Source of the DNA: Tubiluchus corallicola
Taxonomy: Eukaryota > Priapulida > Priapulimorpha > Priapulimorphida > Tubiluchidae
Direction of reading: 5' to 3'
Assembly (NCBI GenBank): GCA_030141605.1
Contig: JAQGDQ010000114.1
Coordinates: 124,001 to 188,000, forward strand
DNA length: 64,000 bases
Positions 46,201-58,938 of this stretch are shown piece by piece. Position numbers and translations under genes: made by a program. How positions within the stretch are numbered: the stretch's first letter is position 1; every line of letters begins with the position of its first letter. The notes below the pieces were generated by a model. The model saw only the letters and a list, made by a program, of their open reading frames with translations. It was not told the DNA's origin and searched no databases.

Positions 46201-49200
46201 CTCCAAGCAAGTTATCTGGCACTTTAGATAAACAGATGCTGCTCACCAGACTACTAGTTAACCTAGCTAGCCTTAGAACCTCATCTTTACAATGTTCGTT
46301 CCATTTAAAAAATAATATAGTAAACTAATTAATAACGATTTTGATGTAAATAATGAGTTTAGATAATGCCTTTCAATAACACGTCGCATTTTTGAAACTC
46401 TGTCAAAATATGACCAAAATTACAAAAAAAACTATTTTACCTTAATACTTTCAATATAGCATAGATTGATTTCAGTCAAGCCTAGCCTGAGTGGTATAAT
46501 TAACAACAATGGCTTCCAGGAACAGCTTCGTCTAACCATGCTGTAATTTTCTCTTTCCTTTTCTTCTTTAGTTTCAAGAGGACCATTAGAAACACCATGT
46601 ACTCTATGCCGAGGAGCAAGCTTACCAGGTTTTTCCATTTTAGACTTGTTTCCTAAACATAACTGTCCTGAAAGGAAAATAAACCTTTAGTACATAGACA
46701 CCCTCTTAGGCATATCGCACTTGATTATTGAATTTATACCTATGGACATTAAAGGAAAACAGTACACAATTTTAGGCAAAAGCTCAAAATTGGCCATGGT
46801 CTAATGAGTTTAAGGTGAAAATACAGTTTTCTTAACAATGAGTTACATTTAAAAGTATTTTAGAAGCCTAATTTCTTTAGTTTTTCAATATTACACATCC
46901 TGCAGTCATCTGCAGCAACACTATACAATACAGACACTATGAATATGCAGCATATAATCATTTATTGAGCAGGACCCACGCAACAAAAATTCAAAATATT
47001 AATCTATACATAGGATGGAATTGCTCAAACCTAGTAGAAACAGTAATTACAGAAACAACAACAGTAGCAAAATAAAAATTTTATATGTTCAAGAAATTGA
47101 CAAGAGATGATGCCACTCAATATAGTTATCAAACCTACAGCATAATTACAGTACGAAGCATCTTAGTACAAAAAATACAGTATACAGTAAATACAGTATA
47201 ACATGTAAGTTAATGTTACTTGCTATCCTGTTTCTGTTCTCTTTTTTTTACTGATGTAATATAGAAAATTTGTCACTGAACTTCTCGTCTCCACATTGTT
47301 AGACTATTAATAAAGACTACTTACAGGCATATCTGTAAAAGCTCTTCTCTCATTATAATAATCAGGACATATCACACTAAAATGCATTTCATCCTCTACT
47401 CCATTCATCCTGCACATTTTACATATTCTTTGATGAGCAGGTATCTTTGATTTATGATACCTGACCTTCTCAATGTCTAATTTATGAGCACTAATTCTGA
47501 ATACAGTTTATATAGTTGTGTGTTCACTTGGAATGGCTTATTACACATAAGCAAATAATCTTCCAATCAATATACAGTTTTAAAAAGCCTAAAGTTCGGA
47601 ATTTGTTACCCATCATCACTCTTATCCTTATGAATCTTTTTCAAAAAAATAGTCATTATATCTATTATGTACTTTCTCATTAATAAAGTGAAGCAATCTT
47701 CAAGCACCGAATGTACCTTAATTAATCCAAGTATGTTCAAACTCGAGTTTATATATAAAACTGAGCAAGTTCACTTTTATGTTGACAAAATCTGCTTTAA
47801 GAGTATCATAAATAAATGAATTATCAGAGTGGTCAATAACTTATCTATATGATGATGTACATCACTTTCTAAGACACGGTTATGTATACTTAGCTACATC
47901 ACAATGTGATCAATTGTTGAAAGTGTCCCAAGATCCTTATTATATCAACTGTGCTTCCACTCATTCTACACATAAATTCTAAATTTTTCTCAGACATATA
48001 ATATTTGATCAATTTTACCTGACCAGTATTTCTTATTCAAATCACAATCAAGATCATCAGCGATGATGACAAAATTGTGCTGATCAATAATGTCAGACCA
48101 CAATCTAGAACCTGTTAAAACTCATGGTTAATATTGGCACAAAAAATGTCTGTAGGCATTACACCAATTAAATAATAGAATGTAGCAATTCTGTGAGATT
48201 TTCAGTTCAACAGCAGTGACTCTTTCTGAAACACATGTAGCAGCTTTAATGCAACTGTGCATTTTCTTCAGCCATATTATTGCTGTCCAGAAGTAAGGAC
48301 TGCCATGTTTTAACGATGATAGACCAACAGAGTCATATGACACAATTTAAAAATTGGATTAAAAAAATGTTACTGGAAACCATATTAATGGGTTTTAAGG
48401 GATTTAGATTCTGATCTGTCGTAGATTTCATTCTTCTGGGTAACCAATACTGATCACAAAATTCCTCTGGCCAAAACTGGCTGATATACTAAGTTTTTTG
48501 CTCTAGCAGGACTGCAATGTGGTAAGCATTTTTCCTATTTTCAATTCGTACTATACTCCTAACCACAGCTCCTTGTAATTCGATATCCTCCTTGATTTCT
48601 TCTTGCAAATAGCTGCGTTTAAAATAAAAATCTTTACATGAGCTCATTGGGTCAGTCCTTTTTTTTTGATCAACAAGATGGCTGGTAATTTGTCTCACTT
48701 TGTGTTTATTTTTGCATTTTTACTAGAGTTGTTGCCCTTGGCAATTGTTTGCTTGGTTTACTACTGCCTGGCATACGTAGGAGGGGAACATTAGCAACCG
48801 TGTTGCTATGAAAATATTGCTACAATGGGTGCAATGTTTGGCTAATAGTTGCATTACACTTGTAACTATTTGTTATGTCATCATTTTACTGCCGCGGAGT
48901 CATAAAAATTAACAGAAAATTTAGCACAGGTATCTTCGAAATTTCAATGGAACTGTGTGCAGTGTCTTCAATACAAGTGTTCAGTGAGCTTTTGAGTCTT
49001 GGGCTAAATTATCATTTTTTGTAGGGGAAATTTTTGGTAGTCTGTGTACATGAACTCTGACACCATACTTACTTCATCTAAGCTGCATAATGTCAGTTTA
49101 GCTGTTAATGTTAAAGCTGCCTGCCAATTTGAGTTCAGACCCCCGTCGAACTTATACACATTGAATTGGCTCAGAATCAGCTGTCTCATAAGCAATAATG

Positions 49201-52200
49201 TGGCATCGCGAATTCTTCTTTTGAGTAAAATCTACACACCATATTCTTAATCTGAACCTCTTCTGTAGCTGCTTTGTTCATGTAAAGGACACAGTAAGTC
49301 AAGAACATGTGTACTGATTTACGCCTATCATGTTTTATGTGGTGGTAAAGAATATAAGCATTGGTCAGGTCTTTACCTAACTAGTTTGCGGAGTCTGCAA
49401 CACTGGTTTAAATTTGCCAAAAATCATGAAATTTTTTTATATATAGCAAAAATATTATTATTTTTTGTTCAGAACTCTGTTATGCTACAAGTTTTGCAAT
49501 TCAGTTTTTCATGCATACATTGATAAAAATATTAACTATCACGAGATGAAAAACTGCTTTTTCATAGAAACCGACACATCGTGACTAAAGTCACACGACT
49601 ATCAGGCTAATATGGTCGACAGTAGGAGTACAGGCAAATCAAAAAGTAATTACAACATTTAGTAACTATAGCACAACTTCAGCACGGTTGAACTTTTGTT
49701 TTCCAGACAAACAGTAAACACTCTAACATACTGCCATCATGACTATTCCAAAATTTCACACACAGCATATAAACTTGTGAAATGTGTACAACACTTTTAA
49801 AGAACAAAACTCATGAGTGAGTGAAATTTACAATGAAGTTTATCAACTTGATCGAAAAACTAGCAAACCTTTGAGTATTTCAATGTATTTTCCATAACCA
49901 AAACGTAAAGAATAAAGGTTTTTACTTACTGATTTCACTGATGATTACACTATTATCTAATGAAACATGTACAATAAGATTGGAGTCTTCATCAAACACA
50001 GATAGTTTTCTGAAAAAAATGTTATCAGCATTTTTATGTACAACATGTATACATATATCAATAAAATCAATAAACAATTGACAAGAAAATACATAAATTC
50101 TAAGTAAGGAAAACTAAATACTATTACCACAAAATGCAAGATACAGAGGTGTTTTTCTTTTATGAAATTCTCTAGCTAGCATAATAAGAAAAGTGCAAAA
50201 ATGAATTTTAATGTTATTACTGTCTGAGAGAATTACCATTGCATTGGCAACTAAACTATTAAACACGCAACACAGATTAATTATCAGCATTTTGAACACA
50301 AATGTACAACTTACTTGATAGCTTGGGCAACTGTGTTTGGCCCAAACCAGGAACCAATTGCTTTTCCTTCAGTAACACCCATCTGAACTAAATACAGCAT
50401 GAATCAATATAATTAACTTACACCCATAATGTATTTTCACCTTTTTTTCTCTAACTTAACATATAAATGATTTGAATTAAATAGGTAATTATGATTCAAT
50501 TTCATTCAATTGACAGCTGTTATGATACTTGCAGTCATCAATTTGCACCAAGTCATAGTGTTTAAATGACAGAACACCAGTTAGATAAAAAACTTGAAAA
50601 AGCTATTTAACGTTTATTGAAATTAATACTGAAGCATCTACCATGAATGACATTTTAGTGCTTATAACAGCCCAACTCACCAATTTGATGTAATGAATAT
50701 GGTGCAGATTTTTTATCTTCAAACATTTTCAAAATTTTGAGGTATTTAGGATCAGGTTGACTTGCATCATACAGCCAATCTGAAAAAAAGTTTACAACAT
50801 AGAATTTAACAACAAGTGTATTCTATTACAAGTTATAAGAATATTTGTAGAAAAAAAAACCAGTGTCAAAATTATTTTTGATTTTTTACGGCTGAAAGTG
50901 CAATAAAAAATACCAAAAAAGTTAAAGTATACAGAATAGTGTTTAATATCAAACGTGTCAGGATTTGAAAATATGGATCTTAATGTATTTAGACAATTGT
51001 AAAACCTTACTAAAATATTTCCCTTCCATAGCACTCAAATTTTTAGTTACCTCTCCCTAGATGATTACAAATTAGAGCTTCTGCCATCATCATTTGACCA
51101 CATCGTACCATACAACCCCAACCTCGATCACTAGTAAGTGCGGTTCCACCTAAATAATTTTGTACAGAACAAGTTTTGCATCATCACAAAATACGGTAAA
51201 AAACCAATTTGTGACTCAGTGGTCCCAGTTTTCAACAGTTATATTGGCTTACTCATGCTGAGTAGTTAGTGGTCAAAGCACTAGACATATAAACCAAAAG
51301 TCCACCTTTCAAATGTACGCTTACTCTCGTCGACTTTTTCACAATTCTTGCCTTCTTGATTTCATTTGATTTCAAAAAATTCATTATTTACTTGTTTTTC
51401 TATCATTAATCAATAATCTAGATGTTAATATTAATTAATGAACCACCCATGAATCAGCTCAATTCTAAGTTAATTACAAAAATTACCTAATTACTTGGTA
51501 ATTCGTTTAGCATAAGCCAACAAACACTTAGAAACTGCAGATTGGCTTGTGAGCTGTCAGTAATTGAATTAAACTTTACTATGGTCATAAGTAACTGTAG
51601 TCTATTGGCAATCATATTGGACTGTAATTTAAAAGTCCTGGCTATAACCCAGGTCAACTTTCTCATATTTCCTGTTTTTTGCTCAAGTTTGGTTTCAGAA
51701 TTTCAATAATTACAGGCCTGGTCCATTATTGTATCAGTAAGATTATACATAATTAACGTCTCTGGTATAATAGATAAAACAATATAGTAGAGAGTATAAA
51801 AACAGAGTTTCTGCTGATAATAACATCTTAGACATTAAGTAAGGACCAGCAAGTAAGGTGAGATGCACAACATTGCCTTGTCTACAAACAAGAACTAGAG
51901 AGAAAACATACTAATGGGCATGAAATTTCTTCTGTACGTTAGCCATATTCGTGATTTAAAGTTCTTGCGAACGACATCTTTGTCAGCTTCTATAAAACAA
52001 ATAAATACTAACATTCAGCACTTCTTATTTAAACATTTCAGTTTTTGGCAAAATCACAGTGACATCAAGTGATCTTCAGAAAAATCAAACATAGCTTCAA
52101 TAACAACTAAACGAAATGTAGATAAGTGCAGAAAAACATGAGAAATTAAATAAACAAAAATCACATATATGACAGCAAGAAAACTCAACAATGATATCAA

Positions 52201-52329
52201 TATTTAACCTGTCTTAGTGGAAAACTCTCCTCCAAGGAATATTATAGGTTCTTCTGTTGTAGCGAAATCCTCATAATTGTACAAGTCCAGAATGCATCCA
52301 GCCTCGTAAGTGATGCAAGCTTCAAACAT
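43207..52329 (-). CDS. ATG4: ATG4 cysteine protease (autophagy), complete, 12 coding exons
   Basis: Cytosolic protease that trims pro-ATG8/LC3 to expose its C-terminal glycine and delipidates ATG8-PE. Coding exons in transcript order: 52209-52329, 51912-51989, 51051-51149, 50681-50779, 50315-50387, 49930-50009, 46441-46667, 46009-46087, 45755-45906, 45459-45515, 43853-43973, 43207-43268. They give 1248 nt and 415 residues with every junction in frame. Peptidase C54 features: catalytic C79 in [31 protein letters not shown]; the [12 protein letters not shown] strand; [13 protein letters not shown]; and D293/H295 in MDPHTNQ. The protein ends DSDDEFELL, an ATG8-binding LIR (F412-x-x-L415) after acidic residues, as in ATG4B. 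A linker at about 185-235 is lysine-rich and poorly conserved. The start is the first ATG in the first coding exon; upstream exons are probably non-coding. The closest match is the ATG4A/B group. Confidence 0.95.
43523..43834. repeat. Exact 156-bp tandem duplication in an ATG4 intron
   Basis: Two adjacent units (43523-43678 and 43679-43834) appear identical. The second ends 16 bp inside the intron from the donor of the penultimate ATG4 coding exon (exon boundary at 43853). The donor itself is not duplicated. Perfect identity means either a very recent duplication or an assembly artefact. Confidence 0.95.
43974..45458. other. ATG4 intron (1.5 kb)
   Basis: AT-rich. A patch at 44305-44400 has irregular ATTCATTT-type units. 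No gene or defined element was recognised. Confidence 0.55.
46668..49929. other. ATG4 large intron (3.3 kb)
   Basis: Separates the exons encoding the catalytic-Cys region from those encoding the Asp/His region. Reading frames on both strands (48128-48343, 48489-48698, 49004-49250) lack family features. No transposon ends or RNA genes were recognised. Confidence 0.55.
51150..51911. other. ATG4 intron with tRNA-like relics
   Basis: Two stretches resemble degenerate tRNA or tRNA-derived SINE sequence. At about 51585-51665 a T-arm-like hairpin is present (CCTGG, 7-nt loop CTATAAC, CCAGG), preceded by GGACTGTA resembling a Tyr-type anticodon arm. A weaker one lies at about 51250-51315. Neither is a functional tRNA. 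Confidence 0.3.
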
Positions 52330-52776
52330 ATCAAAAGAAAAACTACAGAAAATGTTTATATAATTCTCTCAAAATCGAAATTCATAAACAAAACCCTGAA
52401 GTTTGTTGTCAGTGAGATCTATTAATTCTATTGTAAATGAAACAAAATAATAAAACAGAAAATCAATGAATAAAAGTCACTACAATAAAAAGAGAAAGAC
52501 ATTTCCACATGAATAACATAAAAAAAACTTTCAAATAAACTACAATTTTTTCCCACTTGTGATACAGTAACTAAAAAGTCAACTTACCAAACGTATAGTT
52601 TCCAACTCTTCCTTATACCAATTTAAAAATATAGTTATTGTGAAATCTAGCAAAAAACTGCATTGAGAAGTTGCAGGCAATGATGACTAAACACTGTATC
52701 TCCACTTCTTTTCATATTAGCTGAATCTCTCTCCCTCTCTTTACATTACATACACATACTCTATATATAGCCTATA

Positions 52777-53192
52777 CTGTAAGTCCTCATTTAACGATGG
52801 CAAATGTGTTCCAGCGAAATGTGTTGTTAAAAAGGGTCATTTTCAGTGTTGTCTTTGCCACAAGAAAATACAAGTGAGGTGAATGCAGCAATTAATTATG
52901 TAACATGAGAATGTTTTATCAACTACAAAAGCTTGGGAAAGCAATGAATCCTCGTGATCTGACTGCCTGCTATCAGTTAAGTTAGACAAATTATTAGCAG
53001 CATAATAACCATACGATGAACTAGGTTAGGTAGTGAGCCTCATTTATAGATTGAGGGGCGCAGTAAACAAGAATTAGTGCTTAAAGCAAGGCTAAAAAAC
53101 TGTAGAGTTAAAATGAAACATGAGAAGTTAAGGCAAAAATGTGTAAAAAATTTGCATCGCTAAGTGGGGCATCATTAAGCGAGGACTTACTG
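52777..53192. mobile_element. Tigger/pogo-like MITE, 416 bp
   Basis: The left end CTGTAAGTCCTCATTTAACGATG and the reverse complement of the right end CATCATTAAGCGAGGACTTACTG agree over about 23 bp with few mismatches. TA dinucleotides flank both sides (52775-52776 and 53193-53194). A CAGTAAGTCCTCGNTTAA-type terminus with a TA target site is characteristic of Tc1/mariner-superfamily pogo/Tigger elements. There is no transposase frame. It lies just upstream of the first coding exon of ATG4. Confidence 0.8.
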
Positions 53193-53272
53193 TATATATG
53201 AATTATCAGTGCACTTCAATAAGTGCAACAGTACAGAATTTTAGATTCTAACAGATTTAAGTGAAAACTTAC

Positions 53273-53300
53273 TTGGATCAAGTTCTGCCATTTAAACAGT
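53273..53300 (-). other. Possible ATG4 5' exon end with upstream ATG
   Basis: On the minus strand an ATG at 53291-53289 is followed 19 nt later by a consensus donor (CCAA|GTAAGT; exon edge 53273). Splicing this donor to the ATG4 coding-exon acceptor puts the ATG out of frame with the protease. If transcribed, it would be a 5' UTR exon with a short upstream frame. The 5' boundary is unknown. Confidence 0.3.
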
Positions 53301-55560
53301 CATTTAACCTAAATGGTGGCTTGCTATACCAGAGTTCTCAGTCTCTACAAAAATTAGTTAAAAACAGTTTTAAGATCAGCCCCATTCACTCAGAGTAAAC
53401 CAGTAAAAGAAATTAAAAAAGTGGAAAAATGTTTGGTAGGGAGCAGGGCTTATGAAGCCTACCTTAATGATGAACATAAATTTGAGACACAATAAACTTC
53501 CAAGACTTTTTGTTGCTTACTTATTTATTTAGCTACTAAAATTATCTAGTAGTAAGTACAACACAGGGTCATAAATTTATAGAAATATAAAGATTGAGAA
53601 TATTGTGGTTGTTTAATTTCGCGTTTATAAACTATTTCATGCCAAAAATATAAATCTGGCAATGCTATTTATCCATTTTCTTATTTTGCTAATCAGATAC
53701 AACTTAACTTCAGTCAGTAAGCATACAACCTCGGCTTGAACCTTGATGGCTCAGCTATTCCAAGCCACAAAGTACAAAAGACAGAAGCCATAAGTTTGTA
53801 ATTTGTTTACATAATCAAGTTGTTACATTCAACTAGTAATGGCAGTCTTGGTTGCAGAGGACTAATTCACTAACCTATTAACATTATCACAATACAGATT
53901 ATAAAATTGCTAATTACACTAGCTGAGACTGAATATTATATAAATTTGAATTATACTCTGAGTGGCCTTACATAAGCCTTGGGTTTCTTAGGTCTCCCAT
54001 AAAACATCCATAAATAACATGCCAAATCAAATTCTCTAATAAAAGGAAATCAAAACTACCATTGCTATTTTCTTTGAAGAAGTTATCTTTTGTTACACAT
54101 AAACCTGATTGCTATAATTATTATTGTGAATTGTAATTTATCATAATAAGTTGATTTTATTGATTGAAGTTTCAAAACAAATGCATAAAAAACTTGCCAA
54201 AATATAATGAATAAGACTAAGGCCGGCCACAAAAAAATCTTCTTACCTCGTGAGCTCAAAAGATATCAGCAAGGGGTATGGAAAATTTTTTCACAAAATT
54301 TTTTTTAACTTTGTGAACATTTGTGAATCTGAATCATGTAATGTTATAATCTTTTAAAATGTTTTAAATTTTTTTAAGCTTTGTTTTCAGTTTTGCATTA
54401 CTAAATTATCATATAATTATTGACTATTGTATAGTCTCTTTTTATAAAATATGAACGTATTATCTAATAATTATGGTACAAGCAGGAACACTACTCGACC
54501 ATTAATACGATGGTTTGGCGGATAATACTCTACATTTCACCCTCCAATATGATAATCTGCATCATACAAAACGGTAACCCTGGCCCAGGATTGCCACAAA
54601 AAAAGATGGCTGTGTCCTCGCCAAAACAATGAAAACAAAGATGTTATAATAAAATTGCTGGCCTAAAAACACCTATTCGTGGCCAAAAAATAACATCATA
54701 ATTATAATATAAAGTATCAAAACTATAAAGTATTACACTGCTACAAGTTGAAATGACAAAAAACTCATAAAATACGAAAAATACAACCATTGTAGCAAAC
54801 CAGTACGACACTAACCTAAATTGTTCGAAAGGTTTAACAATTTTAACAAAAATAAATAGAATACTGAAGATAAAACATTAGTGGCTTCTTTTCTGTTTCA
54901 TCATTTCTTCTTTCTCTTTCATCACAATAATTTTTATCATTAATAATTTTACATCATTTTCCCTTTACGTTTTCTTGTTATAAATTTACTATTTTGTGTC
55001 ATTACATTTTCGCTTAAAAGGTTAAGGCTTACAGACTATTCTAAATATAGCTCTGAAATATCAATAATCAGATATTAAAATCGTAAATGTAATTACAATA
55101 ATATATTATACTCATTGCTATATCTTGTGAAAATAAAATCTTAATCTTACAACTTAAACTCATCAAATTAACAGCAGCTTCTGAACCAAAACATTGAAAA
55201 CTAAACACCCGTGAAACACCATTCATCAACAAAATTAATTTCTGCTCTCTCTTGCGACTGTAAGACAACGGTGCTCTATACTTTCTGTAACGACCACGAC
55301 GACGTCATTTGTGCATATCAAACCAGATAGAGTGGACACCGCGGAAACAACGAAACAATGAAACAGCGCCAGCTATAGGCAAGGGGTCTATATAGCAAAG
55401 TGCTATAACGAAAGTCCGATTAAGTATGATAGACGTAAAAGCAAACTGTAAGAATTAGTATGGCAATAACCTACAGTGTTCATTGAATGTATCAAATTAA
55501 CTTAAATGAGAAAGTGGAATGTAAGAAGAAGGTATTTTCAAATCACAGATAAAAAGCAGC
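53301..55560. other. ATG4 upstream/intergenic region
   Basis: About 2.3 kb. On the minus strand a near-consensus donor (CACGAG|GTAAGA, exon edge 54247) could end a first non-coding ATG4 exon. A CRE-like ATGACGTC on the minus strand near 55300 with a GC-richer neighbourhood (55280-55370) is a plausible promoter zone. No protein-coding exon was recognised. Confidence 0.4.
55300..55310 (-). promoter_or_regulatory. CRE-like box in the putative ATG4 promoter
   Basis: The plus strand reads GACGACGTCAT; the minus strand contains ATGACGTC, the core of a CREB/ATF site. It sits about 1 kb beyond the candidate non-coding donor at 54247. The promoter role is inferred from position only. Confidence 0.25.
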
Positions 55561-55790
55561 ATTGAAAAGATCATGTGTATTGCTTGATTTTGTTCTGCAA
55601 ACAATTCGTTTAAAAATTGTGCTCAGAAACTATGCTCAATTGTGTTGATTGCGTGATACTTCAAATGTTTTAATGACAGAGAACACAGGAGTTCAAGTTC
55701 TGAACTACTTGAATCTATTTTAGGTTCGAATTAAAAAAATAGGTTACGTTCTAATCGAATTCGAACTCAAACATTCGATGCTTTCTCCAC
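55560..55790. mobile_element. TTCGAA-rich hAT-like MITE, copy A (partial)
   Basis: Shares a block order with the inverted copy at 59228-59645: GATTTTGTTCTGCA, AAAAATTGTGCTCAGAAA, TTCAAATGTTTTAATG, TTTTAGGTTCGAATT, ATTCGAACTCAAACATTCGATGCT. Both terminal motifs are lost or diverged. Confidence 0.6.
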
Positions 55791-55902
55791 TATTGTCCAA
55801 TGGACAATGGCTAGTGGTTACAGACATAGACAAAGAAAAACGCAATAAGCTATTGGCATAAATATAAATATAATCTTTTCACCAAGCAAAACTGCTACAT
55901 AC

Positions 55903-56245
55903 TAGGGGTGAGCATTCTCTACCAGAAAGCGAAGTGGAATCAAACTAAATTTCAGTATGATTTCCGAGTCCAAATTGAATTCAGTTTTAAAGGCTTTTGA
56001 AAAAATTTCTGCATCACTAATAAAAAGGTGTCTCATAAACGTCATTCATATTACCGATTTTGTTCTGCAGTAAAAACATCACTAATTTGTTTTAAAATTG
56101 GGTGCTGAAATCAGACAAAATTGTGCTGATTGCATGATTCATAAGGAGGAATCAGGTTGAAGTGCTGTTCGAATTATTCGAATTTGTAATTAAAAAGTTC
56201 GTTTGAATTGAATTCGAAATCGACTCCTGAACTTTCGATGCTTAT
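55903..56245. mobile_element. TTCGAA-rich hAT-like MITE, copy B
   Basis: The left end TAGGGGTGAGCATTCTCT matches the family terminus (TAGGGCTGAACATTCTCT in the inverted copy at 59228-59645). The interior repeats the same blocks (TTTTGTTCTGCAGTAAAA, GAATTATTCGAATTTGTAAT, TTTCGATGCT). The right terminus is not recognisable. It lies 0.5 kb left of the LINE copy. Confidence 0.65.
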
Positions 56246-56733
56246 TATTGCTAACTGCTTGAATCTCGAATAGTAAAGTAACAAAATCTGAAGAAATATG
56301 GTGAAAGACAACAAAAATGATAATCATCCATTTACCACCACTCTTATACATTTGCACGTGAAGGTTGCCAGTGGACTACTGTGCATTAACAAAAAAATTT
56401 AATGCAATGAAATACATCGATCATCATCATGATAGTTATGCTGATTACATTCGTCTATTGCACGCATTGGACAAGCGGATTTCCATAATAAAAGAAATCT
56501 GCTCTCAAGACAGCTAAATACAGTAGTAATTCAAAAATTAGACAATGCTCAGGCAGTGACTTGAAAGTTTTAATAAATGCCATTGTCTACTATTAATGTC
56601 AGACACAGTTAACCTATTCTGATGATGTGATCATACACAGCATTCCTCCTTCTTAAATTTGTTGATGATTATACAGAAAATTGAAGAAGGAAGACAGCAG
56701 CAAATTTTAGTTAAAAGTTAAAACTCTGTTAGA

Positions 56734-58938
56734 TTGAAACTAGATAATGTTAGGTATAATAATGCACAAACCTGCAAATTTGTCGAAGTTGACGAAGGCA
56801 AAGAATCCAAACTGCAAGTTTATCTTGCCAATGTTTTGAGTGATTGTAGACCATCTTGGGATGAAACCAAGGAAATCTTACTCAACAGTGCAGAAGCTGT
56901 GTCCGGTAAACAAGGAAATCGCAACCGAGACTGGTTCAACGAGCTTGAAATCGGTGCACTAGTCAAGGACAAGAAAAACAGGCGTGAGCTCAGAAATCAT
57001 ATCCGACTTATGAAGAATCAGCGGTTCCAGGACCGAGCCAATGAAGTTGAAAGACACACCCAAATGAAGCATTTCCGGGAATTCTACGCTTCTCTCAATG
57101 CCCTTTATGGTCCGACATCGCGTTGTAACCATCCTATCAAATCTATTGTTGGTGACACTCTCAACTCATCCAATGATATCCAGAATCGTTGGATGGAGCA
57201 CTTCAGCACTTTACTGAATCAAACTACCGACGCTGACTTTACTATCTTGGAGGAAATACCTCAGTTACCAGTCATCGACGAGATGGATGGACTAGTCACC
57301 CTCGAGGAACTCAAGTACTCTATTCGCCGTATCAAGCGACGGAAAAGCCCTGGACCTGATGGTGTCCCACCAGAGGTTATCATCCATGGCGGTGCTTCTC
57401 TCCAGAATCATCTTTTGGAGCTCTTCAACGTTATTTGGAGGACTGGTGATATGCCTCGTGACTTTGTCAATGCTAACATCACCATTTTGTTCAAAAAGGG
57501 TGATCGCAGTGATTGCGGTAACTATCGTGGCATTTCCTTGCTCAGTGTTGTTGGAAAGCTTTTTGCAGACATTCTTCTCGTTCGGCTGGACAAGATTTTG
57601 GAGCGTATCTACCCAGAGTCTCAGTCAGGGTATCGACGGGATCGCAGTACCATTGATGGTATTTTTACGATTCGTCAGCTGATGGAGAAAACGAGAGAGC
57701 ATAGAACATCAATGCATATTGCCTTTATCGACTTTACAAAGGCATTTGACAGTGTCAATCGCGAACTGCTGTACAAGGTGCTTTCAAAGTGTGGATGCCC
57801 GGATCGATTTACAAGTATGGTAAAAGCTCTGCACACTGATATGCTAGCGCGTCTCTCTGTCAATGGCCAGCTTAGTGATCCTGTAGAATACAACAGCGGT
57901 GTGAAACAAGGCTGCAAGTTAGCTCCATCTCTTTTCGGACTTTTCGCTGCAGTCCTTTTGCAGGTAGCCTTCGGCAGACTTGGCTCGACGAAGAGCATTC
58001 ATGTTCGATTCAGATATGATGGAGACATTTTTGACCTACGTCGACTCAAAGCAAGGACGAAGACACGAATGATGTTCCTGCGTGAAGCGCAATATGCCGA
58101 TGACATAGCTATCTTCTCTGACAACCCTGAAGACCTTCAGGATCTCATCGACATTTACAATGAAACTGCAAAGAGAATGGGACTGCGCATTAACAAAAGG
58201 AAGACTGAGACAATGAGTGTCGGCTCTAGCGACAGTGTCAATTTTACCATTGACGGAGAATAGCTTGGAAGTGTGCAATGGTTCAAATATCTCGGAAGTT
58301 ACATCTGCTCAGATACTCGATTTGATACTGAGCTTCATGCAAGAATTAATGCTGCAGCCAGCTCTTTCGGCCGTATGAGGAAACGTGTCTTCGATAACCA
58401 TGACCTTACCATCGCCACTAAACTGCAGGTGTACAAGCAATGCATCATTCCGCAGCTTACCTATGGTCAGGAAACGTGGACGCTCTATCAAGATCAGGTC
58501 AGGTCTCTTCGTGCGGTTCAGCAGAGACATCTGCGTCACATCCTTCGTATTCGCTGGGACGACTATGTGCCAAACGAAGACGTGCTGGCTCGTGCCAAGA
58601 TGGAAGATATCGAGGTTACACTTACTAAGGCTCAACTTCGGTGGTTTGGGCATGTGGTCAGAATGAACGATAAGAGACCGACAAAGGCCCTTCTTCATGG
58701 AGAACTAACCAGTGGCTCTCGCAGTGTTGGTCGTCCTCTCCTTCGCTTCAAGGACAGGGTGAAGTTCTCTCTGAGGAAAGGTGGAATGTTGGACAAGCTG
58801 CCTTTCGCAGTTCACGACCGTCCTGCATGGAGATCCCTAGTCAACAACTGTGCCGAAAAACTCGATGAAGAAAGACGGATGCTTGGATATGCAAGAAGGT
58901 TCAAGTCGTGGATAAGAGATGGTTTCATGGACATCTGA
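56734..58938 (+). pseudogene. LINE reverse-transcriptase ORF with one internal stop
   Basis: A 735-codon frame interrupted once by TAG at 58261-58263 (codon 510), with protein similarity continuing in the same frame on both sides. RT motifs: SPGPDGVPPEVI near residue 205; KKGDRSDCGNYRGISLL near 250; motif A FIDFTKAFDSVN near 331; motif B SGVKQGCKLAPSLFG near 390; catalytic YADD at 454-457. Past the stop the C-terminal region has FKYLGSYI, a YGQETWTLY segment, LRWFGHVVRM and a GRPLLRFKDRVK segment typical of LINE RT tails. No frameshift was seen, so the copy is young. Without the endonuclease and with the stop it is not autonomous. Confidence 0.9.

Noticed and set aside
53289-53291. ATG beginning M-A-E-L-D-P as the ATG4 start
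   Set aside because: Splicing its donor to the known acceptor shifts the frame away from the protease. The ATG at 52329 gives an ATG4-like N-terminus of expected length.
57359-58698. Other-frame and antisense ORFs inside the LINE
   Set aside because: They are shadows of the GC-richer reverse-transcriptase frame.
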